A DNA stretch of 64,000 nt. Origin: Comamonas koreensis (GTDB taxonomy: Bacteria; Pseudomonadota; Gammaproteobacteria; Burkholderiales; Burkholderiaceae_C). The first letter of the stretch is position 1. Each line of letters begins with the position of its first letter. The translations under genes were made by a program, and so were the position numbers. The notes beneath the pieces are model-generated. The model ran no database searches. It was not told the DNA's origin and saw only the letters and a program-made list of their open reading frames with translations. This document shows, piece by piece, positions 55,766 to 64,000 of this stretch. The stretch lies in contig NZ_CP043575.1 of the NCBI RefSeq assembly GCF_014076495.1, forward strand, positions 3,410,001 through 3,474,000. Direction: 5' to 3'.

Positions 55766-56866
55766 TTAGTTCAGCGCCAGCAGCGGGTGCGCCTCAGCCG
55801 GCCAAGGGCTGGCAAACATCTGCGCCACTTCCTGCAGGTCCACCACTTCAATGCGGGCGGGGCTCCAGCGGGGATGGTGGTCCTTATCGACCGCCAGCGC
55901 GCGGATGCCTTCGAGCGTTTCGCTCTTGCGGTCGGGGCGCAAATAGAAGCAGTGGCGCACCAGGTCGCGCTCCATGCGCAGGTCTTCGGCCAGGCCCATG
56001 CCGCGTGCACGGCGGATCTGCTCAAGCACGACAAACAGCATCAGCGGCGAGCGCTTGCGCAGGGTCTCGGCGGTGGTGCGGGCAAAGTCGCTGCTGCCCG
56101 CCTCCAGCGCAGCGATGATGGCCGGCACATCAGCCAGGCCAAAGTACTGCGCGATCTCGGCATCGGGGTTGTTAGCACGTTCTGGTGCGGACGCCAAAGC
56201 GGCTTTGACAAAGGCTTCTACGGCCTGGCCGTTGGCAAAGCTGCCGCTGGCCAGCCCGTCCCACAGCGCCTGCTGCTGCGCGCTCTCCAGGTAGCCATCG
56301 GCCAGCTGGTAGGCCAGCGCATCGGCCGCGCCAATCATCTGTCCCGTCAGGCCCAGGTACTCACCCACATGGCCAGGGCAGCGCGAGAGAAAGTAGCCGC
56401 CGCCCACATCGGGGAACAGGCCAATGGCGGTCTCGGGCATGGCCATCTTGGTGCGCTCGGTGACGATGCGCAGGCTTGCGCCCTGGCTGATGCCCATGCC
56501 GCCGCCCATCACGATGCCATCCATAAAGGCGATATAGGGCTTGCCGAAATGGTGGATCAGGTGGTTGAGCGCATATTCCTCACTGAAGAAATCCTCCAGT
56601 TCGGGATTGCCTGCCATGCCGGCCGCATGCAAAAAGCGGATATCGCCGCCAGCGCAGAAGTCGCCAAAGGCGCCCTCCTTGTTGCTGCCCCGGATCGCTA
56701 CGGCCAGTACCTTCTCGTCCTGCTGCCAGCGCAGCAGCACATCGCGCAGTTCGCGCACCATGGCCAGCGACAAGGCGTTCAGCGCCTTGGGCCGGTTGAG
56801 CGTGATCAAGCCCAGCTGACCACGCACTTCGCTTTGCACATCTTCGGTGTAGACCGACATAAGCAT
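55766..56866 (-). CDS. Enoyl-CoA hydratase/isomerase family protein (ECH_2, 3-hydroxyisobutyryl-CoA hydrolase-like)
   Basis: A 366-residue crotonase-fold protein. The oxyanion-hole motifs are AFGDFCAGGDIRFL (~60-73) and FMDGIVMGGGMGISQGASLRIVTERTKMAMPETAIGLFPDVGGGYFLSR (~110-158), with Glu in MPETAIGLFPD and the Asp nearby typical of hydrolase members. The long C-terminal helical part (ECH_2) separates it from short enoyl-CoA hydratases and points to 3-hydroxyisobutyryl-CoA hydrolase or a similar enzyme of branched-chain acyl-CoA breakdown. The ATG at 56866 has AGGAG just upstream. It is the last gene of the leftward operon. Confidence 0.78.
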   Translation of the reverse strand: MLMSVYTEDVQSEVRGQLGLITLNRPKALNALSLAMVRELRDVLLRWQQDEKVLAVAIRGSNKEGAFGDFCAGGDIRFLHAAGMAGNPELEDFFSEEYALNHLIHHFGKPYIAFMDGIVMGGGMGISQGASLRIVTERTKMAMPETAIGLFPDVGGGYFLSRCPGHVGEYLGLTGQMIGAADALAYQLADGYLESAQQQALWDGLASGSFANGQAVEAFVKAALASAPERANNPDAEIAQYFGLADVPAIIAALEAGSSDFARTTAETLRKRSPLMLFVVLEQIRRARGMGLAEDLRMERDLVRHCFYLRPDRKSETLEGIRALAVDKDHHPRWSPARIEVVDLQEVAQMFASPWPAEAHPLLALN

Positions 56867-56941
56867 GACTCCTGATTCTTCTAAAAACAACCGCCACCAT
56901 AGCCGAAAAACGGCGCGGGCTGCGGTCAATCAGGTGCCAAA

Positions 56942-57970
56942 TCAGGCTACGGCGGCGCGGCTGTCCGTGATCTCGCGGATCACATCCAGGGCCATGCCGC
57001 CAGCAGCCAGCAGCGCCTGGCCGGCCTGCAGCTGCCAATAGCTTTCGCTGCCAGCCGTCTGGCGCCACAGGTGCAGGCGGCGGGTGTAGAGCTGCAGATC
57101 AAACTCGGTGGTAAAGCCGATCGCGCCGTGGATCGAATGCGCGAGCGATGCCACCTCCACCGCTGCCTCGCTGGTGCGCGCCTTGCCCACGGCCACCTTG
57201 AGCGGGTCTGCCGCGACGCCATCGGCCTCGCAGGCGATCTGCGCGGCCATGCGCGCGGCGCTCACATGCTCGGCCATCACCGCCAGCTCATGCTGGATCG
57301 CCTGGAACTTGCCAATCGGGCGGCCAAACTGCTGGCGCTCGTTGGCAAAGTTCAAGGTGCTCTCAAACACCGTCAGCAGGCTGCCCGCCAGCAAGGCCGA
57401 CACCAGCCCGGCCTGGGCGACCAGCAACGACGCTGCGGCCGGCACCCGTGTGGCCGAGGCCAGCGCGGCTTCGGGCCAGTGCAGATCCGCATCGAGCACA
57501 AAAATGCTGGCACTGACCTGCGCGGTGCCCACCGGCAGCAGCCACAGATCAGCGCCCTGCTGGCCCAGCACCCAGGACGCTACGCGGGCGCCGCGCACAC
57601 CGCTGGCCCGCAGGCCACCTTCGGCTGCCGCCAGCTTTGGCGTCAAGGCGATGGCGCCCTGCGGCAGCGCCACACCGGCAGCTGCCAGCCAGGCCCGCGC
57701 CAGCATGGTGTCTGCCAGCGGCAGCGGCATCGCGTGTTGGCCCAGCAAATCCCAGACACCAAAGGCATCGCGCAAGGCCAGGCCGGCGCCGCCAGCCTCT
57801 TCGCTCAGCAGCAGGTCGGCAAAGCCGGTGTCTTCAATCTGCTGCCACAGCGCCGCAGCGGCAGGGCTCTGGCCGGCAGCCACTTCGCTCTCGATCGCGC
57901 GCACCACAGCGGGCGTGCATTGCCCGGTCAGCAGGTCGCGCAGGGCCTCGGTAATCAAATGGTCCATCAT
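56942..57970 (-). CDS. Acyl-CoA dehydrogenase family protein
   Basis: A 342-residue acyl-CoA dehydrogenase. It has a helical N-terminal domain (FADLLLSEEAGGAGLALRDAFGVWDLLGQ), a middle beta domain reduced and divergent, and a C-terminal four-helix part with the FAD/tetramer motif NFANERQQFGRPIGKFQAIQHELAVMAEH (~205-235) and HSIHGAIGFTTEFDLQLYTRRLHLW (~280-304). It is shorter than the usual ~380 residues and lies directly beside a full-length homologue, as in two-subunit (heteromeric) dehydrogenases. It likely oxidises an acyl-CoA in the same pathway. Confidence 0.8.
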   Translation of the reverse strand: MMDHLITEALRDLLTGQCTPAVVRAIESEVAAGQSPAAAALWQQIEDTGFADLLLSEEAGGAGLALRDAFGVWDLLGQHAMPLPLADTMLARAWLAAAGVALPQGAIALTPKLAAAEGGLRASGVRGARVASWVLGQQGADLWLLPVGTAQVSASIFVLDADLHWPEAALASATRVPAAASLLVAQAGLVSALLAGSLLTVFESTLNFANERQQFGRPIGKFQAIQHELAVMAEHVSAARMAAQIACEADGVAADPLKVAVGKARTSEAAVEVASLAHSIHGAIGFTTEFDLQLYTRRLHLWRQTAGSESYWQLQAGQALLAAGGMALDVIREITDSRAAVA

Positions 57971-57983
57971 CTTCTCCTTGCGC

Positions 57984-59141
57984 TCAACGCAGGCCCAGGC
58001 CGCGCGCGATCATGCCGCGCAAAATGCTGCGGGTGCCGCCGCGCAGCGTGTAGCACGGCGATACCAGGGTGAGGTAGTTCAGGGTCAGCAGCAGCTCGTG
58101 CGGCACGGCTTCGCCCTCCAGCGCCATCAGGTCATCGGCAATCGCAGCCGGTATGAACTGCTCCAGCACCGTGCCCTGGTCCTTGACCAAGGCGGCCTCG
58201 ACGATGGGGCTCTGGCCCTGCACCAGCTTTTCCTGCACCGCCACCGACAGCGCACGCAGCGGCGCCAGGCGCGTCAGGATCTGGCCTGCCAGCTTCAGGG
58301 ATTCGGCGCGCGGCGCCGCTTGCGTGCGCAAAAAGGCCAGCCACTGGTCCAGCAGCACCACCGACGAGAACAGGCGCTCGGGCCCACTGCGCTCAAAGGC
58401 CAGCTCGGCCGTCACCTGCTCCCAGCCCTGGCCTTCGGCGCCCACCAGCGCATCGGGTGCGAGCTGCACATTGTCAAAGAAGACCTCGCAGAAATGGCGG
58501 TCGCCCGACATGTCCTCGATGGGCCGCACCGTCACGCCCGGCAGGCTCAAATCGACGATCAGTTGCGACAGGCCTTTCTGGCGGTCCGCTGCTTCGCCCG
58601 AGGTGCGCACCAGCGCAATCATGTACTGGCAGTGCTGAGCGTTGGTGGTCCAGATCTTCTGGCCGTTCAGCAGCCAACCCGCATCGTTGGGCGTGGCGCG
58701 CGTGCGCACGCTGGCCAGGTCCGAGCCAGCATTGGGCTCACTCATGCCGATGCAGAAAAAGCTCTCGCCGCGCGCCACCTGCGGCACATAGCGCTGCTTT
58801 TGCGCCTCGGTGCCGTATTTCAGGATCAAGGGCGCGCTCTGGCGCTCGGCAATCCAGTGCGAGCCGACCGGGGCGCCAAAATTGAGCAGCTCCTCGACCA
58901 CCACATAGCGCGCAAACGCACCCTGCGCGTGGCCGCCATAGGCGGTGGGAAAGGTCATGCCCAGCCAGCCCTTCTCGCCCAGCTTGCGGCTGAAGGCCGG
59001 GTCATACCCGCTCCAGGATTTGGCGCGGATATGGGCAGGAATGTCTTTGACCGCCTCTTGCAAAAAGGCCCGCACCTGGGCGCGCAGCGCTTCGCCTTCG
59101 GGCGGAATGCGCGTCAGCGCCAGTCCGTTCAAAATCGTCAT
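57984..59141 (-). CDS. Acyl-CoA dehydrogenase
   Basis: A 385-residue flavoenzyme. Recognisable are FSRKLGEKGWLGMTFPTAYGGHAQG (~50-75), the FAD-binding beta block GESFFCIGMSEPNAGSDLASVRTRATPNDAGWLLNGQKIWTTNAQHCQYMIALVRT (~125-180) and a helical C-terminus ending in LVSPCYTLRGGTRSILRGMIARGLGLR. The last block (GGTRSI-RGMIARGLGLP-like) is typical of FadE-type enzymes of aromatic, terpenoid or steroid acyl-CoA breakdown. It is 14 bp from the shorter dehydrogenase and may form a complex with it. Substrate cannot be told. Confidence 0.83.
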   Translation of the reverse strand: MTILNGLALTRIPPEGEALRAQVRAFLQEAVKDIPAHIRAKSWSGYDPAFSRKLGEKGWLGMTFPTAYGGHAQGAFARYVVVEELLNFGAPVGSHWIAERQSAPLILKYGTEAQKQRYVPQVARGESFFCIGMSEPNAGSDLASVRTRATPNDAGWLLNGQKIWTTNAQHCQYMIALVRTSGEAADRQKGLSQLIVDLSLPGVTVRPIEDMSGDRHFCEVFFDNVQLAPDALVGAEGQGWEQVTAELAFERSGPERLFSSVVLLDQWLAFLRTQAAPRAESLKLAGQILTRLAPLRALSVAVQEKLVQGQSPIVEAALVKDQGTVLEQFIPAAIADDLMALEGEAVPHELLLTLNYLTLVSPCYTLRGGTRSILRGMIARGLGLR

Positions 59142-59156
59142 GTTCTTCGCTTTCGT

Positions 59157-60134
59157 TCAATCCAGGGACACGCCCGTGCTCTTGACCACGCCGGCCCAGC
59201 GCTTGATCTCGCTCTGGATATAGTCGCCATAGGCCTGCGGCGTGGAGCCCAGCGGCTCGGTGCCCTGCAAGCGCAGTTTTTCCAGCACGCCGGGGTCCTT
59301 GAGCGCCTTCAAGATTTCGGCATTGAGGCGCTGCACCACAGCATCGGGCGTCCTGGCCGGCACCATCACGCCCTGCCAGGCGCCAGCCTCAAAGCCGGTC
59401 ATGCCGCTCTCAGCCAAGGTGGGAGCGTTGGGAAAATTCGGAATGCGCTGGGCCGTGCTGACTGCCAGCAGCTTGAGCTTGCCGTCCTTGATGAAGGGCG
59501 CGACCGAGTTGATGGTGTCGGTCATGAACTCGATCTGGCCCGCTACCAGGTCCACATCAGCCGGGGCGCTGCCTTTGTAGGGCACATGGCTGGCGTCGAT
59601 GCCATAGTGCTGCACCACCTGAAAGGCGGCCAGGTGCGTGACATTGCCGTTGCCGGCCGAGCCGTAGGAGAGCTTGCCCTTGTTGTCCTGCGCGTACTTC
59701 ACCAGCTCTTGCACGGTGTTGGCGGGCACCTTGGGGTTGACCACCAGGCCCAGCGGCACCACCGCGGTCAATGCGACCGGGCGCAGGTCCTTGGCCACGT
59801 CATAGCTGAGCTTTTTGTACAGCGAGGGGCTGAGCGCAATCGACGAGGTGTTGTAGAGCACCGTGTAGCCATCGGCCGCCGCCTTGGCCACCAGCGCATT
59901 GCCGATATTGCCGTTGGCACCGGGCCGGTTGTCGACGATGACCGTCTGCCCCAGCTGCTGGCCCACCTGCTGGGCCAGCACGCGCGCCACCATATCGGTG
60001 GGCCCGCCCGGCGGGAACGGCACGACCAGGGTGATCGGCCGGCTGGGCCAGGGGTCCTGCGCCTGCGCAGCCCCACCAACAGCAACCAGCGCCAGGGCCA
60101 GCAAGGCGGAACGACGTACCAAACCATATTGCAT
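59157..60134 (-). CDS. Bug-family tripartite tricarboxylate transporter binding protein
   Basis: A 325-residue periplasmic binding protein. The signal peptide MQYGLVRRSALLALALVAVGGAAQA precedes QDPWPSRPITLVVPFPPGGPTDMVARVLAQQVGQQLGQTVIVDNRPGANGNIGNALVAKAAADGYTVLYNTSS, the Bug/TctC hallmark, and a later VPYKGSAPADVDLVAGQIEFM. Bug proteins bind carboxylates and aromatics and are hugely expanded in Comamonadaceae and Bordetella. It is in a catabolic operon, without linked membrane subunits, so it may act with a distant TctAB or in sensing. The ATG at 60134 has GGAG upstream. Confidence 0.9.
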   Translation of the reverse strand: MQYGLVRRSALLALALVAVGGAAQAQDPWPSRPITLVVPFPPGGPTDMVARVLAQQVGQQLGQTVIVDNRPGANGNIGNALVAKAAADGYTVLYNTSSIALSPSLYKKLSYDVAKDLRPVALTAVVPLGLVVNPKVPANTVQELVKYAQDNKGKLSYGSAGNGNVTHLAAFQVVQHYGIDASHVPYKGSAPADVDLVAGQIEFMTDTINSVAPFIKDGKLKLLAVSTAQRIPNFPNAPTLAESGMTGFEAGAWQGVMVPARTPDAVVQRLNAEILKALKDPGVLEKLRLQGTEPLGSTPQAYGDYIQSEIKRWAGVVKSTGVSLD

Positions 60135-60184
60135 CTTTGTCTCCTGTATGTGTTTTTTCATCTCACGCGGGTTGCTGTGATCGC

Positions 60185-60688
60185 CTAGCGCCCAGCGAGC
60201 AGGCGCACGGCGGTATAGACCATCACCTGCTCCTGGCGCTGGTTATAGACCTCGATGCGCGAGGTCACCACCGCCCGGCCGCCCTTGCTGGTCGGCTTGA
60301 TATCGGTCACCTCCACCAGCGCCTCGATCGTGTCACCCACCACTACCGGGCCCAGGATCTTCTGGTGCAACTCCAGCATCGCCAGGCCCGTGCCCTGGAT
60401 CATGCTTTGCAGGATGAAGCCTTCGATCAAGGTATAGGTGAGTGCACCGGGCACCGGCCGGCCGCGGATCGCGCCGCCGTCGTAGCCGTCTTCGATAAAG
60501 ATGGCCTCGAGCATGCCGGTGGTATTGATGAAGTTAACCAGGTCGGTCTCCGTCACCGTGCGGCGGAAGGTGCGCAGCTGCTGGCCGACCTGCAGGTCCT
60601 GCCAGACAAAGCCCTGGCCCATGCGGGCAGTGCCTGCCAGTGCGGCGGCGCGGTTGTCGGTTGAAGAAATCCAGTTTTGGGCGGTCAT
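60185..60688 (-). CDS. MaoC-like dehydratase
   Basis: A 167-residue hotdog-fold protein: FVWQDLQVGQQLRTFRRTVTETDLVNFINTTGMLEAIFIEDGYDGGAIRGRPVPGALTYTLIEGFILQSMIQGTGLAMLELHQKILGPVVVGDTIEALVEVTDIKPTSKGGRAVVTSRIEVYNQRQEQVMVY is the MaoC dehydratase pattern (the T-E-D-L-V-N-F motif and VxxGDTI). It would hydrate an enoyl-CoA or ketone intermediate made by the dehydrogenases next door. The gap to the CoA-transferase gene is 21 bp, consistent with one operon. Confidence 0.82.
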   Translation of the reverse strand: MTAQNWISSTDNRAAALAGTARMGQGFVWQDLQVGQQLRTFRRTVTETDLVNFINTTGMLEAIFIEDGYDGGAIRGRPVPGALTYTLIEGFILQSMIQGTGLAMLELHQKILGPVVVGDTIEALVEVTDIKPTSKGGRAVVTSRIEVYNQRQEQVMVYTAVRLLAGR

Positions 60689-60709
60689 GGCCTTGTTACT
60701 CTCAGAGGT

Positions 60710-61888
60710 TCATTCAGCGATGGAGGGCTGCAACGCCGCAATGCGGGCATCGTCCCAACCCACTTCGCGCAGCAGCTGCTCGGTGTGCTCACCCAGGCGC
60801 GGCGGCATGCCGATGGGCGCCTGCGCGCCATCGATGCGCACGGAAGAGCGCGGAAAACGCACGGTGCCCATGGCGGGGTCGTGCTGCTCGACAAAAAAGC
60901 CGGTGGCCTTGAGGTGCGGGTCACGCGGCAGGTCGTCCATGCGCGCGACAGGCGCCGCAGGAATCTCCAGCTCCTCGCAGGTTTGCAGCCAGTAGGCGGT
61001 GTCTTTTTGCGCGACATAGCTGCTCATGGTCTCCAGCAGGATCGCGATATGGCGGGTGCGCTGGGCCTGGGTGGCAAAGCGCTCGTCCTGCGCCAGCGCG
61101 GGCTGGCCCACGGCAGCAAAAAAGCGGCGCCAATGGCCATCGGTGTAGGGCATCATGCAGACATGGCCGTCCAGCGTCTTGTAGGGCTTGCGCCAGGGCG
61201 CCATCACGCGCGGGTAGCCAGCGCCGCTGAGCGCGGGCTCAAAATGCATGCCGTAGAAATGCTCGACCAGGTTGAAGCCCACCATGGTCTCGTACATCGG
61301 CACCTCGACAAAGCTGCCCTCTCCCGTGCGCTCGCGCTGGAACAAGGCCGCCATCACCGCATGCGCTGCGACCAGGCCACAGGTCTTGTCGGCCGCAATC
61401 GTGGGCAGGTAGCGGGCCTCGCCGGTCTGGCGCTCCATCAGGTCGGCCAGGCCGCTCATGCCCTGGATCACATCGTCGTAGGCTGGCAGGCCGGCATAGG
61501 GGCCGTCCTCACCAAAGCCATGCAGGCCCACATAGACCAGGCGCGGGTACTGGGCGCGCAGCCGCACTGGGTCGAGCCCCAGCTTGGCGAGCTTTTGCGG
61601 CCGCATGCTGTGCATGAAGACATCGGCAGTCTTGAGCAGCGCATGCAGCGCCGCCTGGGCCTCGGGCGCCTTGAGATCCAGCACCACGCTCTTCTTGCTG
61701 CGGTTCGAACCCATGAACAGCGCGGACATGCCGGCTTCGGCCGCCGGCCCGGTGTAGCGTGTGGAGTCGCCGCCAGGCGGCTCGATCTTGATCACCTCGG
61801 CGCCGTAATCGGCCAGCACCTGGCTGGCCAGCGGCCCGAAAATCACGCTGGATAGGTCCAGCACCCGCAGGCCTGTCAATGCACTCAA
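60710..61888 (-). CDS. CaiB/BaiF family CoA-transferase (family III)
   Basis: A 392-residue family III CoA-transferase. MSALTGLRVLDLSSVIFGPLASQVLADYGAEVIKIEPPGGDSTRY is the family opening, NRSKKSVVLDLKAPEAQAALHALLKTADVFMHSMRP follows, and the catalytic Asp lies in HGFGEDGPYAGLPAYDDVIQGMSGL (~155-175). It would activate an organic acid by moving CoA from a donor, feeding the dehydrogenases. It is the first gene of the leftward catabolic operon and is divergent from the LysR gene. Confidence 0.9.
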   Translation of the reverse strand: MSALTGLRVLDLSSVIFGPLASQVLADYGAEVIKIEPPGGDSTRYTGPAAEAGMSALFMGSNRSKKSVVLDLKAPEAQAALHALLKTADVFMHSMRPQKLAKLGLDPVRLRAQYPRLVYVGLHGFGEDGPYAGLPAYDDVIQGMSGLADLMERQTGEARYLPTIAADKTCGLVAAHAVMAALFQRERTGEGSFVEVPMYETMVGFNLVEHFYGMHFEPALSGAGYPRVMAPWRKPYKTLDGHVCMMPYTDGHWRRFFAAVGQPALAQDERFATQAQRTRHIAILLETMSSYVAQKDTAYWLQTCEELEIPAAPVARMDDLPRDPHLKATGFFVEQHDPAMGTVRFPRSSVRIDGAQAPIGMPPRLGEHTEQLLREVGWDDARIAALQPSIAE

Positions 61889-61994
61889 GGCTTGTCTCCG
61901 TCGTTGTGGTGATAGCGATGAATGGCATTATTTGATATGTTTCACAACTGTGTCTATGTCGCAATTGACAGGTACTGATACACAGGAGATATCA

Positions 61995-62891
61995 ATGGAC
62001 TTGCGCCAACTGCGCCACTTTGTCACCCTGGCGCAAACCCTGAACTACCGCCAGGCCGCTGAGCAGCTGCATATGTCGCAGCCGCCGCTGTCGCAGTCGA
62101 TCCGCAAGCTCGAAGACGACCTAGGGGTACAGCTGTTCGAGCGTGACCGGCGCGGCACGGTGCTGTCGGATGCAGGCCGGGCTGCGCTGGAGAGCGCCAA
62201 GCTAGCGCTCTACCATGCCCGGCAGGTACAGGCCGTGTCGCAGGCCACCGCCAGTGGCGAGCTCGGGCGCCTGCATATCGGCTTTATCGGCTCGGCCACG
62301 TTCTCGCTGATCCCCAAGCTGGTGCAGGCGTTTCGCGCCGCCCACCCGGCGATCGACCTGGTGCTGACCGAATCCACGACTCGCGAGATCTGCGCCCAGG
62401 TGGCCAGCGGTGATTTTGATGCCGGTCTGCTGCGCTATCCCGTCACGCAGGCCACCGAGCTGTCCATCACCCCCGTCGAGCCTGACCGCCTGATTGCCGC
62501 CCTGCCCGCTGGCAACCCGCTGCAGATCAAGGACAGCCTGCAGCTGATCGACCTGGCCGACCAGCCCTTTGTGAACTACCGCCCCAGCGAAGTGCCGGGC
62601 CTGCATGCGCTGGTGGTGCTGGCCTGCCAGAACGCCGGCTTTATGCCGCAGATCAAGCAGCATGCCGTGCAGGCCCAGACCTTGGTGAGCCTGGTGGGCG
62701 CAGGCCTGGGCGTGGCGCTGGTGCCGGCCGTGGTCGCAAAGGCCGCGACACCAGGCGTCATCTTCCGCGAGCTGACCGACACCCAGCACCTGCCCCAGAT
62801 CGGCATTGCGCTGGCGCTGAACCAGCGCCAACCAGTGGCCACGGCCCAGCGTTTGAAGGAGCTGCTGCTCAAGCTCCAGCCCATGGGCTGA
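61995..62891 (+). CDS. LysR-type transcriptional regulator
   Basis: A 298-residue regulator. Residues 1-60 are the LysR winged helix (MDLRQLRHFVTLAQTLNYRQAAEQLHMSQPPLSQSIRKLEDDLGVQLFERDRRGTVLSDAG). The rest is the periplasmic-binding-protein-like effector domain (GRLHIGFIGSATFSLIPKLVQAFRAAHPAIDLVLTE). The ATG at 61995 has GGAG upstream and fits the family start. It is divergent from the CoA-transferase operon across 106 bp, the classic setting for controlling that operon in response to a pathway intermediate. Confidence 0.9.
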   Translation: MDLRQLRHFVTLAQTLNYRQAAEQLHMSQPPLSQSIRKLEDDLGVQLFERDRRGTVLSDAGRAALESAKLALYHARQVQAVSQATASGELGRLHIGFIGSATFSLIPKLVQAFRAAHPAIDLVLTESTTREICAQVASGDFDAGLLRYPVTQATELSITPVEPDRLIAALPAGNPLQIKDSLQLIDLADQPFVNYRPSEVPGLHALVVLACQNAGFMPQIKQHAVQAQTLVSLVGAGLGVALVPAVVAKAATPGVIFRELTDTQHLPQIGIALALNQRQPVATAQRLKELLLKLQPMG

Positions 62892-62904
62892 CTCCTCCAG
62901 AACG

Positions 62905-62930
62905 CAAAAAAGGCCGCAGATGCGGCCTTT
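62905..62930 (-). terminator. typA terminator
   Basis: Minus-strand stem AAAGGCCGCA/TGCGGCCTTT followed by TTT and GCG; it also folds on the plus strand for the LysR gene but with a weaker T-run. Confidence 0.75.
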
Positions 62931-62959
62931 GCTGGTGTTGGATCACGTCGCAGCGCAGA

Positions 62960-64000
62960 TTATGCGTTTTCGCGCGATGCGCGCTTGCGGTCGTGTTCCT
63001 TCAGGTGGCGCTTGCGCACGCGCAGGCTGGTGGGGGTGATTTCCAGCAGCTCGTCTTCTTCGATGAACTCCACGCCGTATTCCAGCGACAGCTCGATTGG
63101 AGGCGTGATCTTGATCGCGTCTTCCTTGCCGCTCACGCGGAAGTTGGTCAGCTGCTTGGTACGCGTGGCGTTCACCACCAGGTCGTTGTCACGGCTGTGG
63201 ATACCGACGATCATGCCTTCGTACACGGGGTCGTTGGGCTTCACAAACATGCGGCCACGGTCGTCGAGCTTGCCCAGCGCGTAGGTGAAGATTTCACCGT
63301 CGTCCATCGAGATCAGCACACCGTTCTTGCGGCCGCCGATTTCGCCCTTGTGCGGCTCGTAGCTGTCGAAGATGTTGGCGATCAGGCCGGAACCGCGGGT
63401 CAGGTTCAGGAATTCGTTGGTGAAGCCGATCAGGCCACGGGCTGGAATGCGGTATTCCAGACGGACGCGACCGCGGCCATCGGGTTCCATGTTCACCAGC
63501 TCGCCCTTGCGCTCGCCCAGCGCTTGCATCACGCCGCCTTGGTGGCCTTCTTCGATGTCAGCCGTCACCAGCTCGATAGGCTCATGGCGCACGCCGTCGA
63601 TCATTTGCATCACGACGCGTGGCTTGGACACGGCCAGCTCGTAGCCTTCGCGGCGCATTTCTTCGAGCAGAATGGTCAGGTGCAGTTCACCACGGCCAGC
63701 CACTTCAAAGATACCGTCTTCGTCGGTTTCCTTGACGCGCAGGGCCACGTTGGAGCGCAGTTCCTTTTGCAGGCGGTCCCAGATCTGGCGGCTGGTCACG
63801 TACTTGCCTTCACGACCTGCCAGAGGCGAGGTGTTCACGCAGAAGTTCATCGTCAGCGTCGGCTCGTCGATCTTGAGCATCGGCAGCGGCTGGGGGTTGG
63901 TCGGGTCGGTCACGGTCTCACCGATACCGATGTTTTCGATACCGCTGATCAGCACGATCTCGGAAGGACCGGCTTCGGTCGCTTGCACGCGGTCAATACC
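62960..64000 (-). CDS. typA: GTPase TypA/BipA, C-terminal part
   Basis: The frame is open to the window edge, so the N-terminal GTPase domain is outside. What is present (347 residues) begins GIDRVQATEAGPSEIVLISGIENIGIGETVTDP (domain II). It continues with the EF-G-like domains (LRVKETDEDGIFEVAGRGELHLTILLEEMRREGYELAVSKPRV; GRVRLEYRIPARGLIGFTNEFLNLTRGSGLIANIFDSYEPHKGEIGGRKNGVLISMDDGE) and ends with the TypA-specific domain (MFVKPNDPVYEGMIVGIHSRDNDLVVN...LEITPTSLRVRKRHLKEHDRKRASRENA). It is a ribosome-associated stress GTPase. Confidence 0.95.
   Translation of the reverse strand, partial: GIDRVQATEAGPSEIVLISGIENIGIGETVTDPTNPQPLPMLKIDEPTLTMNFCVNTSPLAGREGKYVTSRQIWDRLQKELRSNVALRVKETDEDGIFEVAGRGELHLTILLEEMRREGYELAVSKPRVVMQMIDGVRHEPIELVTADIEEGHQGGVMQALGERKGELVNMEPDGRGRVRLEYRIPARGLIGFTNEFLNLTRGSGLIANIFDSYEPHKGEIGGRKNGVLISMDDGEIFTYALGKLDDRGRMFVKPNDPVYEGMIVGIHSRDNDLVVNATRTKQLTNFRVSGKEDAIKITPPIELSLEYGVEFIEEDELLEITPTSLRVRKRHLKEHDRKRASRENA

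Noticed and set aside
57108..60188. Very long plus-strand frame of 1026 codons opposite the acyl-CoA genes
   Set aside because: It is the mirror of high-GC coding sequence on the minus strand; the translation is rich in Arg/Ser/Gln without any family pattern, while the minus strand holds recognisable enzymes.
1..64000. CRISPR array
   Set aside because: No run of regularly spaced identical repeats was seen; the repeated 15-mers are scattered operator-like or origin-like sites.

Overview
The window looks like part of a betaproteobacterial chromosome, most likely Comamonadaceae and probably Comamonas. This rests on the high GC, the protein flavour of guaA, guaB, SmpB, RatA, RnfH and TypA, a Bug-family binding protein, and a Comamonas-like catabolic gene set. 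No 16S gene or other direct taxonomic marker is present. About 1-45,180 is one side of an integrated temperate phage. About 45,180-64,000 is ordinary chromosome. The right junction lies at the 3' end of guaA, a well-known integration site. The left end of the prophage is outside the window.

Prophage late half (1-26,614, almost all on the minus strand, reading right to left): a VRR-NUC nuclease and small regulators, a lysis cassette (membrane protein/holin, SLT lysozyme, overlapping Rz/Rz1 spanins), terminase small subunit, a terminase large subunit split over two overlapping frames, and a P22-like portal. An RNA island follows: tRNA-Met, a circularly permuted two-piece tmRNA, tRNA-Ser. Then come scaffold, an N4 gp56/DUF4043-like major capsid protein, adaptor/connector proteins, a fibre with tandem repeats, a large tail protein, a DUF1983-like fibre, a cupin, and ejection proteins, the last with a FlgJ-like peptidoglycan hydrolase domain. 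The set is that of a short-tailed (podovirus-type) phage with mosaic fibres. A lone AT-rich plus-strand accessory gene at 17,180 has a degenerate HEPN motif.

Prophage early half (27,147-44,818): a rightward block of small early genes ending in a second AT-rich accessory gene (32,209) with an intact HEPN R-x4-H motif; a leftward Cro-like/primase-polymerase-DUF3987 operon; a divergent CI-like repressor; then a rightward recombination/replication block (Sak4-type ATPase, DUF669 SSB-like protein, Cas4/RecB-like nuclease, beta-clamp-like protein, superfamily 2 helicase), an AlpA-like factor and a P4-type integrase. A repeated 15-bp dyad (consensus TTGAACTTTAATCAA) occurs at eight places in front of the main transcription units and is the likely repressor operator. 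An AT-rich gap at 26,615-27,146 carries three copies of another 15-mer and could be an origin or control region.

Chromosome (45,178-64,000): guaA, a VapBC toxin-antitoxin pair, a DIP1984-family gene, guaB, a DUF4124 protein, rnfH, ratA, smpB, a Pr6Pr-family membrane protein, a lipoprotein and an oleate hydratase. A leftward acyl-CoA catabolic operon follows (CoA-transferase, MaoC-type dehydratase, Bug-type binding protein, two acyl-CoA dehydrogenases, an enoyl-CoA hydratase/HIBYL-CoA hydrolase homologue) with a divergent LysR regulator, then the C-terminal part of typA. Two copies of a dispersed ~95-124 bp intergenic repeat are present. The highlight is the prophage-borne permuted tmRNA with an apparent 36-residue proteolysis tag. 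The host partner SmpB happens to be encoded in the same window.
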